From: Abyssisolibacter fermentans
GTDB taxonomy: Bacteria; Bacillota; Clostridia; Tissierellales; MCWD3
NCBI RefSeq assembly: GCF_001559865.1
Contig: NZ_LOHE01000071.1
Coordinates: 1 to 52,633 of the forward strand
Direction of reading: 5' to 3'
Length of the DNA: 52,633 bases
Shown in pieces: positions 44,718 to 52,124 of the stretch. A program made the position numbers and the translations under genes. Under the pieces are notes generated by a model, which was not told the origin of the DNA, did no database searches, and saw only the letters and a program-made list of their open reading frames with translations. Numbering within the stretch: position 1 is the stretch's first letter; the number at the start of each line of letters is the position of its first letter.

Positions 44718-45283
44718 TTACTCTGAAAGCTCAGCTTTCATCATTTTTTCTCTATCCTTCAACTCTTGTTCATAAAATGCCATTATTAATAAAAGTTCTC
44801 CTTTTGGCATGTTATACAGTACAGACGGTCTTATTCCTTTTGTGTTCCAGTAGTAATACATCATCTGGGTTAACCCATCTGTACTTAAGAGTTTTTTACT
44901 TCTTCGACTGCTCCTCCATCAAAGCCGCTTAAGTCACCTATTATGTTATAAAGAGTAATTATCTCTCCCGGAAGTAGTATCTTTCTGATTAAATCTTTAG
45001 GGCTGTATACTTCAAATTTATCCATAAGTTCTTTTGATTTAAGATTTGGTTCTTTAACACCTTCTATGGATGTTAATAGCTGTAATTCTGTAATATTTAT
45101 ATTCTCCATATCATCATTCATACACATCTCTTGTATTTCTTCCATCTTAATAGGTGTTAATGCTTCTACCTTAAAAATAACTTTTTCCCCTATCAGCTCT
45201 GATAATCTCTTCATTTCCACTTCTTTACTAGGCTTTTTTAGTTTGCTTTCATCTAACTGTAATAATAAATCCAAAGTATTCAT
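44718..45283 (-). CDS. XkdN-XkdN' fusion made by -1 ribosomal frameshift
   Basis: Predicted long form of the tail assembly chaperone. At 44897-44891 the mRNA reads A AAA AAC in the phase X-XXY-YYZ just before the xkdN stop. After a -1 slip, reading continues for 55 codons (CTC TTA AGT ACA GAT ...) to TAA at 44720-44718. The extension includes LSTDGLTQMMYYWNTKGIRP, VLYNMPKGELLLIMAFYEQEL and a charged helical end, a composition like the T part of G/GT chaperones. It has no start codon or ribosome site of its own that would explain it as a separate gene. The long form normally recruits tube protein to the tape measure and is made at low ratio to the short form. Confidence 0.8.
44885..45283 (-). 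CDS. xkdN: XkdN-like tail assembly chaperone (short form)
   Basis: 132 aa, phage XkdN-like family. The start NTLDLLLQLDESKLKKPSKEVEM and the middle ELIGEKVIFKVEALTPIKMEEIQEMC are typical, as is SPKDLIRKILLPGEIITLYNIIGDLSG near the end. It lies 11 nt after the tube gene and before the tape measure, the standard chaperone slot. It ends EEVKNS*, whose codons contain the A AAA AAC slippery heptamer, so this is the zero-frame product of a G/GT-type pair. Confidence 0.92.
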   Translation of the reverse strand: MNTLDLLLQLDESKLKKPSKEVEMKRLSELIGEKVIFKVEALTPIKMEEIQEMCMNDDMENINITELQLLTSIEGVKEPNLKSKELMDKFEVYSPKDLIRKILLPGEIITLYNIIGDLSGFDGGAVEEVKNS

Positions 45284-45294
45284 TTATACCCCTC

Positions 45295-45738
45295 CTATTC
45301 CGGTTTAATTAAATCAATAAAATCATAATCAGTAAAAGTAAATGGACATTCTACCTTGCCTAATGCTTTCATCTCAAAATTCATGACAGTAAGGTCATCA
45401 AAGCTTACACCTTTTAGTACAACTCTTTCAGCTTGTGCATCAATAGTATCAGGATCAGCTAACTTAGCAAGTATAGTACATCTTACATCTTTTCCTTTTT
45501 TGATGTTATCGCCCAATATTTTTGCCATTCTTGAGTTTACTTTATGAAGCTTTATAGTTCCTTTCCCTTCCCAGCCTGTTATCTTTGTATCTTTAGCTAA
45601 TACTCCACACATATTTACGTCTTCTTTTTTTAGGACTATCTTAGCTTCAAGACCTGTTAATTCACTAACTTTGTCGCCATCTAACCAAATTTCTCCCCAT
45701 GTACCGTTTATTACTCTATTTCCACTTAGTCTATTCAT
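45295..45738 (-). CDS. xkdM: XkdM-like tail tube protein
   Basis: 147 aa, PBSX XkdM (DUF2001) family, the subunit of the inner tail tube. Features: NRLSGNRVINGTWGEIWLDG at the start, TGWEGKGTIKLHKVNSRM in the middle and ECPFTFTDYDFID at the end. The frame includes an upstream GTG at 45744, but the ATG at 45738 is 8 nt from AGGAGG and is preferred. It follows the sheath gene by 12 nt; sheath then tube is the usual order and both are made in high copy, which fits the strong ribosome sites. Confidence 0.93.
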   Translation of the reverse strand: MNRLSGNRVINGTWGEIWLDGDKVSELTGLEAKIVLKKEDVNMCGVLAKDTKITGWEGKGTIKLHKVNSRMAKILGDNIKKGKDVRCTILAKLADPDTIDAQAERVVLKGVSFDDLTVMNFEMKALGKVECPFTFTDYDFIDLIKPE

Positions 45739-45750
45739 AATCACTACCTC

Positions 45751-46818
45751 CTACATAAATATTTCCATAGTTAAATCTTCCATAGCATCCAGGAATTTAA
45801 CTTTAGCACTTGCAAAAACTTTACTGCCAGTGTTATATTCTTTTATTTCCTGCTCTTTCAAAGCATCTACATCTACTCCACAAGCCATTAAATATGTTTT
45901 TTGAGCTTGTACATCTATTACTGCTTTATTATCAAAAGCTTCGTCTAAAACTTCAAGTTTTTCTAAAGCTTCAAAGTATGCATTCACTGCTGATAAGAAT
46001 AATATTTTATGATCATAAGTGTTTGTTATTTTACCAACATATGAACCATCAAAAGTATCTCTAATATCATCTTTAACTAAATCAACTGCATCTACTATTT
46101 TGATTTTCTTAAATTCTTCTCCTTTAGATCCTGCTAAAGTTGTAAGAGAGTTAACTCCTCTACCTATTTTGATTTTAGTTCCATCATTTATTAATATTAA
46201 TTTTCCACTATCTATTTCAGCATTTGGATCAGATGACTCATCAATTTTATCTACTTCACTTAACTCATAATAAGTGGCACTGCGTGTAAATGGTAATCCT
46301 GCTAATATTCCTGCTATTCTTCCTGTATATTGACTTGCAGTATATGTTGTATCTGTAGCTCCTACGTATATATTGCTTGCACAGAAGTTAATTATGCCTT
46401 CATTGTCAGCTTCTGCATTTGGAAGTACTGCTTTGAAAGTTTTTTTGTTAACTTCCCTTTCATTCTTAATCCATGTTACAATTTCCTGAACCTCAGCATC
46501 TTTAATTTCAGGTATTGCAAGATAGTTCCATTTCTTATTTTTAAGTCTCAATAGTCCATTAGAATAATCTGTATCAGCTACCGCAATTCTTTCTACTATA
46601 ACTTTGTTTGGAATACCCATAAATGTATTTTCTATATAATCTATATTTTCAGGTGTCCAATCACTTTCTATAATTTGATCTATAGATTTATATTCTCTTG
46701 TTTCAAAATCTTGATTAGTATCATCCTTTAAAATCAATGCTACTATCCCTTTTGCACTTCGCTCAATTAATGATGTTCCTTTTGTCTTAAAATTAATCTG
46801 TATATCTGGTAAACCCAT
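45751..46818 (-). CDS. xkdK: XkdK-like contractile tail sheath protein
   Basis: 355-aa tail sheath protein (PBSX XkdK type). N-terminus LPDIQINFKTKGTSLIERS is typical, followed by a Rossmann-like region around residues 100-180 (FKAVLPNAEADNEGIINFCA), GRIAGILAGLPFTRSATYYEL, and the C-terminal strand-exchange arm ending DAMEDLTMEIFM. Its presence shows that the particle is of contractile (myovirus-like, R-type) form. It overlaps the preceding gene by one base. Confidence 0.95.
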   Translation of the reverse strand: MGLPDIQINFKTKGTSLIERSAKGIVALILKDDTNQDFETREYKSIDQIIESDWTPENIDYIENTFMGIPNKVIVERIAVADTDYSNGLLRLKNKKWNYLAIPEIKDAEVQEIVTWIKNEREVNKKTFKAVLPNAEADNEGIINFCASNIYVGATDTTYTASQYTGRIAGILAGLPFTRSATYYELSEVDKIDESSDPNAEIDSGKLILINDGTKIKIGRGVNSLTTLAGSKGEEFKKIKIVDAVDLVKDDIRDTFDGSYVGKITNTYDHKILFLSAVNAYFEALEKLEVLDEAFDNKAVIDVQAQKTYLMACGVDVDALKEQEIKEYNTGSKVFASAKVKFLDAMEDLTMEIFM

Positions 46819-47255
46819 TATATTTCCTCCTTCAACTGTAATTCTTTTATTTCTAATTCCTTCATTAGTTCATATTCTTCAGATGGTTTTAGATTATCTA
46901 TTAAATCTAAATTAAAAGAATATCTTAGAATATTATCTTTTACAATGGTTCTTGCAGTACGAATATTAAATACTCTGTCTTCCACAGCTAAAACAGAATC
47001 AAATGTTTCATACAGTTTGTCTATCATATCTATGTTTTCATCATTTGTTCCATTTACAGAGTGAAATTTGATACTTATGTTTATATTCTTTCTTCGTTGA
47101 TACCTGCTTTCCACATTCATATAAATTGGATTTAATTGTACCAATAAAGCTGGTTTATTTATATCAGTTCCTGGATCTTCTCCATAAATATTATGCTCTG
47201 GAAAACTTGTAGTAAGTTTGTATATTACAGCATTTTTTATTGCTATTAGCTTCAA
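46818..47255 (-). CDS. Phage tail terminator-like protein, first gene of the tail operon
   Basis: 145 aa. The pattern FPEHNIYGEDPGTDINKPALLVQL, then YQRRKNINISIKFH and VFNIRTARTIVKDNILRYSFNLDL matches the small tail-terminator/tail-completion proteins found just before sheath genes in PBSX-like clusters (DUF6838 type). It would cap the tube end in particles lacking a head. The start is TTG at 47255, 8 nt after AGGGAG. Upstream there is no further structural or regulatory gene, only the MITE and a broken small ORF. Confidence 0.75.
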   Translation of the reverse strand: MKLIAIKNAVIYKLTTSFPEHNIYGEDPGTDINKPALLVQLNPIYMNVESRYQRRKNINISIKFHSVNGTNDENIDMIDKLYETFDSVLAVEDRVFNIRTARTIVKDNILRYSFNLDLIDNLKPSEEYELMKELEIKELQLKEEI

Positions 47256-47310
47256 TTACACCACTCCCTTATAACTGTAATATTTGTATATCTTTTTTTG
47301 ATGTCTTTAA

Positions 47311-47470
47311 CCCTGATTATTCATATAACTTTGAATAATATGCTGTAAGTTTCTGAATTAAAGATTCCAGTGAATGCGAAGGCATACCGAGTTGGTATGT
47401 CGAGAATTTAATGGACATCTTATAAACAGAAAGATACAATAGAGTATTTAATTTTCTATGATTAATCTGG
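47311..47470. repeat. MITE-like repeat, copy 2 (160 bp)
   Basis: Same element as 76-237, diverged. The left end CCCTGATTATTCATA is intact; the right end has decayed to TATGATTAATCTGG. The core GAAGGCATACCGAGTTGG and the TATGTCGAGAATTTAATGG that follows it are identical in both copies. No clear target duplication remains. It is inserted after the seventh codon of a small reading frame with a strong ribosome site and separates whatever promoter lies upstream from the tail operon. Confidence 0.72.
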
Positions 47471-47489
47471 TTGAGTATTTTGTTTCCAT
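47448..47489 (-). pseudogene. Gene start interrupted by the MITE
   Basis: On the minus strand AAAGGAGGG precedes an ATG at 47489 with 4-5 nt spacing. The frame reads METKYST, then enters the repeat end and stops after RLIIEN. Such a strong ribosome site on a 13-codon frame suggests that the MITE cut a real gene at its 5' end. The original product cannot be told. Confidence 0.45.
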
Positions 47490-47511
47490 ATTTCCCTCCT
47501 TTAATAAATTC

Positions 47512-47526
47512 TAACGTGCAGCGTTA
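47512..47526. promoter_or_regulatory. Operator-like palindrome in the tail-operon upstream region
   Basis: TAACGTGCAGCGTTA: five-base arms TAACG/CGTTA. It sits between a possible minus-strand -10 (TATACT, 47534-47539) and the interrupted ORF start at 47489, a position for a repressor. It does not match the Firmicute LexA box. In the rest of 47527-47630 I see nothing else. Confidence 0.35.
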
Positions 47527-47630
47527 AACAATTAGTATACTATTGATTTTTATTAAGGCTTTCATACCTATAGGTCGATAACTCGAAGAATATACAACCA
47601 AAAATATAAAAATTTTTTTATAAAAATGAA

Positions 47631-47692
47631 AAGGTGTAACAAAATGATGAATTTTCAATACTTTGAACTCCCATCTTTTTGTTACACCCTTA
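47631..47692 (-). terminator. Terminator downstream of the secA-like gene
   Basis: AAGGTGTAACAAAATG pairs with CATCTTTTTGTTACACCCTT (minor bulges); on the minus strand it is followed by a T-rich run. It separates the secA block from the tail-operon upstream region. Confidence 0.7.
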
Positions 47693-47702
47693 ATTAACTA
47701 TA

Positions 47703-47820
47703 TTTATTTTGAATTTAATTATAATCTTACTTTTTTTAGATTAAAAAATACTAGAAACTGAACTTACAAATCATAAAACACTTCTTTACCTTTCAGAAGA
47801 TCTTTGTACAGTATCACATA
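47703..47820. repeat. Left copy of a ~110-bp direct repeat with a kinase-gene remnant
   Basis: Closely matches 50831-50958, the 3' end and downstream region of the APH-fold kinase gene. The minus strand here still encodes the kinase C-terminus KGKEVFYDL with its stop at 47764-47766, but a small deletion upstream puts the earlier codons out of frame. The stop codon of the secA-like gene (47814-47816) falls inside this repeat. The two copies bracket the ~3-kb secA block. Confidence 0.75.
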
Positions 47821-50195
47821 CTTTTTTTCAAGATGCGATTGTAAATAGATTTTAATGAAAAAAGAGTTCCCTTTATAGCACTTGAAGTGCCTTTAATTAG
47901 TAAATTCATACTACTAAACTGATTTGGATTATCGTTTATAAGATAGGTCCAAGTTGATGAAGGTCCTTTGAGCCCTTCCTTATCCACATCTATGCTATTT
48001 TCTTTAATTTCAATGGTATTGAATTTATTTATTATTTCACATTCTATTCTATCCATCATATTGTCAAACACTTCTATAGCAATCTTGTGAAATTCATCCA
48101 ATGGATTTTTCTTTCCAATAGCAACCAAATGTATGCTTTCACGTACATAAGACATATAATCTAGATACTCAGCCCAGCTTCTATTTATATAGTATAAGGT
48201 TAGCTGTTTTTCTATATCTCTTAAAACCTTATCATCCAGTTGATTCTGCAGGAAAAAATACCGTTCTTCAGCTTTGGTTGATAAAAGCTGTAAAGGTTCT
48301 TTATCCATCAATATATTCTGACGTCTACTGTGGATAATTCTACGCTGCTGTTCCATTATGAAAGAATATTTCCATAGCTGTCTCCTAATATCTGAATTAT
48401 ATCCCTCCAAAACTCTCTGTGCACTTTCCATTTCCCGTCTAAATATTGGATCGTCAATCCGTTCATCTTGTTTTTGTGGCATGTTAAGCTTAGGAAGCAT
48501 TTTTTTAAAACTATATTTTTTGAATATTTCATCCTCTATACTAATAAAAAATCTACTTTCTCCAGGATCACCTTGACGACCAGCCCTACCCTTCAATTGG
48601 TTATCTATTCTTTTGCTTTCGAATTTATTTGTTCCAATAACATAGAGTCCTCCTAAAGCAACCACTTTATCTCGCTCCTGCTCTCTTTCACCACCTAGCT
48701 TTATATCAACTCCACGTCCAGCCATGTTAGTGGAGACTGTCACAGCTCCAACTTCTCCTGCCCTAGCTATTATTTTTGCTTCCATTTCATCGTTCTTTGC
48801 ATTGAGTACCTTACACTTAATGCCGATTATATTTAATTCATCTGCAAGCATTTCTGACTCTTGTACACTGTTAGTCCCAATAAGGATAGGTTGACCAGTT
48901 TCATGTATTCTTTCAATCTCCGAAATAAGAACCTTATGCTTTGCTTCCTTATTTGCAAATATCACATCAGGATAATCTTTACGTATACAAGGATTGTTTG
49001 TCGGTACTACAACTACATCTAAGCAGTAAAATTCTCTAAATTCTTCTGCAGCAATACAAGCTGTTCTTGTCATTCCTGAAATTTTCTGATATAAGCTTAA
49101 AAAATACTGTAATGGAATAGAACCCATAATTTTACCCTTAGACTGCGATTTTAATCCCTCTTTGGTTTCTACTGCCGACTGAAGATTATCTGGCCAATGA
49201 CGTTTATCTGCAATACGACCAGTAAATTCATCAATAATTTCAATCCTTCCATTTCTTACAATATAGTCTTTATCTCTTTCTATCAGTACCTCCGCATGTA
49301 ACGCACTATTAATTCTAGTAAGCAATCCCAAGTTTTCTGGGACATATAGATTATCACATCCAAGGATTTTTTCGACACGTATCAACCCAGCATCAGTGAG
49401 AGCAATATTTTTTTCGTATTCATCAAGCTCATAATCCTCACCTAGTTTAAGTTCCTTAACTATCTTAGATAAACGAAAAAGTTCTTCCTCTTCTTCAGCT
49501 ACATCTCCAGCAATAACAAGAGGTATCCTCGCTTCATCAATAAAGACAGAGTCGGCCTCATCTACTATTGCATAATTGAACTTACGAAGAACAAGCCTGT
49601 CTTTCTCATAACACAAAAAATCACGCAGGTAGTCAAAACCTACTTCCTTTGCAGTAACATATGTTATATCACAAGAATATGCCTTTTGTCTTTCAGTTAT
49701 ACTCATGCCTTCATTTACATATCCTACAGAAAGTCCTAAAAACTCATATACAGGACCCATCCATTGAGCATCTCTTCTGGCTAGATAATCGTTAAAGGTA
49801 AGTATATGAACTCCTTTACCAGTCAATGCATTAAGGTATGCTGGCATTACACCCGCTAGAGTCTTACCTTCTCCTGTTTTCATTTCAACTATTTTACCTT
49901 GGTGTAAAGCAATCGCTGCAATTATCTGAACATCATAAGGTTTCATATTCAAGACACGACGAGATGCTTCACAAACAATTGCAAAGGCTTTTACAAGAAT
50001 TATATCTAGTGAAACTTCATTTCAAGCTCGGTTCATAAGCTCCTGAGACATTTCTTTAAGCCTAATATCACTTACTGATTCAAGTTTAATAGCTCTAATT
50101 TTCTCTAAAATCTTTCTATAAGGCTCTATATCATATTCAATTATATTATGAATATTTTGGACTATATTTTTAAATTTTAACAGTTTTTTGAACAT
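47814..50195 (-). pseudogene. secA2: secA2-like preprotein translocase ATPase with an in-frame TGA
   Basis: A single frame of 793 codons broken once, by TGA at 50024-50022. The N-terminal part (MFKKLLKFKNIV..., ending LMNRA) starts at 50195 behind GGGAGG. After the TGA the same frame continues [24 protein letters not shown], normal SecA sequence, into MKTGEGKT (Walker A), VNDYLARRD-like [22 protein letters not shown] (Walker B), the preprotein cross-linking region, [23 protein letters not shown] and [10 protein letters not shown]. There is no C-terminal zinc-binding tail, and [14 protein letters not shown] near the end fits accessory SecA2 forms that export special substrates. The last residues (KKSM*) run into duplicated kinase DNA, so the C-terminus may also be altered. 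Either a recent nonsense mutation, a sequencing error, or readthrough. No S-layer or SecY2 gene is nearby. Confidence 0.85.
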
Positions 50196-50314
50196 AGAAA
50201 TTCCTCCCATAAATAAGCAATTTAAAATCAAACTCATTATAAGCACAACAACATCCACTCTGTTTTTAACGAGCGTTTTCTGGTTATAACAAATCATTGA
50301 TTACATTGTTTACT

Positions 50315-50635
50315 TTACAGGAAATTTTTACATAGTTTTAAATTATGGAAATATATAGGGATTAAAATACAAAAGAAAAAAACTATATCTAATGAAATTA
50401 CAAAATGATTTGAAGATGTTAAAAAACTAAAAAAAGATGCTATACAGACATTAAGTAGCATTTTCAATAAAAAAATGCTATATATTCCTCTTATATTCGG
50501 ATATTGTAAAAGAAATAACATTGAACATGCAGATAAAACTTTATTAGAACCTGATAACAAGTTAATAGTAAAGCAGAAAATACAAGCTATAAAACTACAT
50601 GTCATGATAAGTAATGTAAACGTTACAATATTCAT
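50315..50635 (-). CDS. Small membrane protein upstream of the secA2-like gene
   Basis: 106 aa with about three hydrophobic segments (residues ~3-27, 38-70, 80-97) and few charges, so probably an integral membrane protein. I do not recognise a family. An AAAGGAAC site lies ~10 nt before the ATG. It is encoded 119 nt upstream of the secA2-like start on the same strand and within the 3-kb block bracketed by direct repeats, so it may have travelled with it. AT-rich DNA can give hydrophobic frames by chance, hence limited confidence. Confidence 0.5.
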   Translation of the reverse strand: MNIVTFTLLIMTCSFIACIFCFTINLLSGSNKVLSACSMLFLLQYPNIRGIYSIFLLKMLLNVCIASFFSFLTSSNHFVISLDIVFFFCILIPIYFHNLKLCKNFL

Positions 50636-50688
50636 AGTTCACTTGTTCCTTTACACATATTTTTTCAACTGCTAATGCAGTAATCTAT

Positions 50689-50717
50689 TTGACAGTTAAA
50701 ATTTGTTTAATTATAAC
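50689..50717 (+). promoter_or_regulatory. Consensus-like promoter with no gene downstream
   Basis: TTGACA, exactly 17 nt, then TATAAC on the plus strand. The nearest downstream genes are on the minus strand, so a transcript from here would be a non-coding RNA or an antisense RNA entering the kinase gene from its 3' end. Confidence 0.45.
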
Positions 50718-50830
50718 ACATTTTTTATCTAAAAAAAGAATTTCAATATTTGCTATTACAGAAAGCATACACAAAATTATTTACAAGCCTTTATATAGGT
50801 TGGTGACATTTTCCAAGTAGGTGTTTATAT

Positions 50831-50958
50831 TTATTTTAAATTTTATATAAATAATCTTACTTTTTATAGATTATTTATATATCACTAAACTAAACTTACA
50901 AATCATAAAACACTTCTTTACCCTTTAAAAAGTCTTTGCACAATGTATCACATACATT
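50831..50958. repeat. Right copy of the ~110-bp direct repeat
   Basis: Contains the intact 3' end of the APH-fold kinase gene and its downstream region. Shared runs with 47703-47820 include ATAATCTTACTTTTT and AACTTACAAATCATAAAACA followed by CTTCTTTACC. Confidence 0.75.
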
Positions 50959-51885
50959 TTTAGCATGGTCTTTAATCCATTTATTTTTGTTATTGTCTCT
51001 TATAAAAAACACATAACTTATAAAAATATCCATAAATACTAGTCCTTCAATGTATCTTAAACTTTTATGCGAAAAATCAAATTTTGAGGAATATCCTTCT
51101 AAAAATACATCTCTATACTTTCTTTCAAATTCAGTAGCAATGCTACCTACATCAAACAAGTAAAATCCAAATCCTGATAAGCAAAAATCAATAAAATTAA
51201 GTTCTTCATCATTAATAATTATGTTGCCAGGCAGTAAATCTGCATGTATAAGTCCCCATGAACCCTCTTGTCTTTTTAATTCCCTAAGCTGGCTCTTTAC
51301 CAAAGTTAACACTTCTTTTATAAGATCATATTGATACTCTGTGAATATCTTAACTTCTACTCCATATTTAAGCTGGCTAACTGCATAATCTATCCTATCC
51401 AACCCATAACATGGTCTCTCGAATTTTTCGTTTGGTTTAAATTCACTAAAAAATTTATGTAATAGACCTACCTTTTTACCCAATGATAATGCTATTTTGT
51501 CATTATTATAATTTCTATTGCTAAGAATCGTTCCATCTATCCATTCTAACAATGTAGCGCAACATGAATCTCCTAAGTCACTGTTATAAAATTCAGTGAC
51601 ATATTTACTTAAAGAATTAGCTATTGGTTTTTGAACTTTAAATTCATTGTTTAAACTTAATTCTTGCAGTATCTTAATTTCTGACTCTAACCCTACGCGA
51701 GTGTGCTGCTTCCCGAACAAACCTTCTGTTGCAGGCTTATGTATACGTAATAAATAATTTTTATTATTCAACCTATCAGAAATTTTAAATGTTATATTCT
51801 CATTATGTCTTATAAATTCAATTTCTGCATTATGTAACTTATACATCAAAAGTACTTCATTTGCTATTTTTTTATAATCCATCAT
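50896..51885 (-). CDS. APH-fold small-molecule kinase (phosphotransferase family)
   Basis: 329 aa from the ATG at 51885 (GGAGG just upstream; the ATG at 51882 is equally possible). Protein-kinase-like aminoglycoside/choline/homoserine kinase family (PF01636). The catalytic loop is LIHADLLPGN, i.e. HxDxxxxN, followed by LNFIDFCLSGFG, the metal-binding D region. The N-lobe has ITFKISDRLNNKNYLLRIHKP with the ATP-binding Lys/Arg region. Substrate cannot be told: homoserine, choline, a sugar or an antibiotic are all possible, so it should not be called a resistance gene. It stands alone; its 3' end is duplicated at 47703-47820. Confidence 0.85.
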   Translation of the reverse strand: MMDYKKIANEVLLMYKLHNAEIEFIRHNENITFKISDRLNNKNYLLRIHKPATEGLFGKQHTRVGLESEIKILQELSLNNEFKVQKPIANSLSKYVTEFYNSDLGDSCCATLLEWIDGTILSNRNYNNDKIALSLGKKVGLLHKFFSEFKPNEKFERPCYGLDRIDYAVSQLKYGVEVKIFTEYQYDLIKEVLTLVKSQLRELKRQEGSWGLIHADLLPGNIIINDEELNFIDFCLSGFGFYLFDVGSIATEFERKYRDVFLEGYSSKFDFSHKSLRYIEGLVFMDIFISYVFFIRDNNKNKWIKDHAKNVCDTLCKDFLKGKEVFYDL

Positions 51886-52124
51886 ACACCTCCATAAATT
51901 ATTGTACACATAAATATTAAATCTAATCGGTACTCTTCACCTATAAAGGTGGAGAACATTTTGCGCCTTGTTATATTTATTATATAGGTATTTTTTTGAA
52001 ATTGATAGTTAATTTAATATAACTATTTTTATTAACTACAAATATATGCAAAACATTTTGTTCAAAATAAACCGTCCCTTTCGAGTAAATATTTGTGTTC
52101 TCTACTAAAAAAGCTAGCCAAAAT
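51886..52124. other. Intergenic region between the kinase gene and the IS end
   Basis: AT-rich, with no open frame, convincing promoter or terminator recognised. The gene-free stretch continues to 52212 through the non-coding end of the IS element. Confidence 0.5.

Noticed and set aside
50022-50024. TGA in secA2 as selenocysteine
   Set aside because: No reason for Sec at this variable linker, no SECIS-like hairpin recognised after it, and no selenocysteine genes in view.
47814-50297. Two separate SecA genes or a frameshift
   Set aside because: The two parts are in the same frame, separated only by one TGA; the downstream ATG at 49952 is internal to the conserved N-terminal domain and has no ribosome site.
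50896-51885. Aminoglycoside resistance kinase
   Set aside because: Only the general APH fold can be seen; substrate-specific motifs of resistance enzymes were not recognised.
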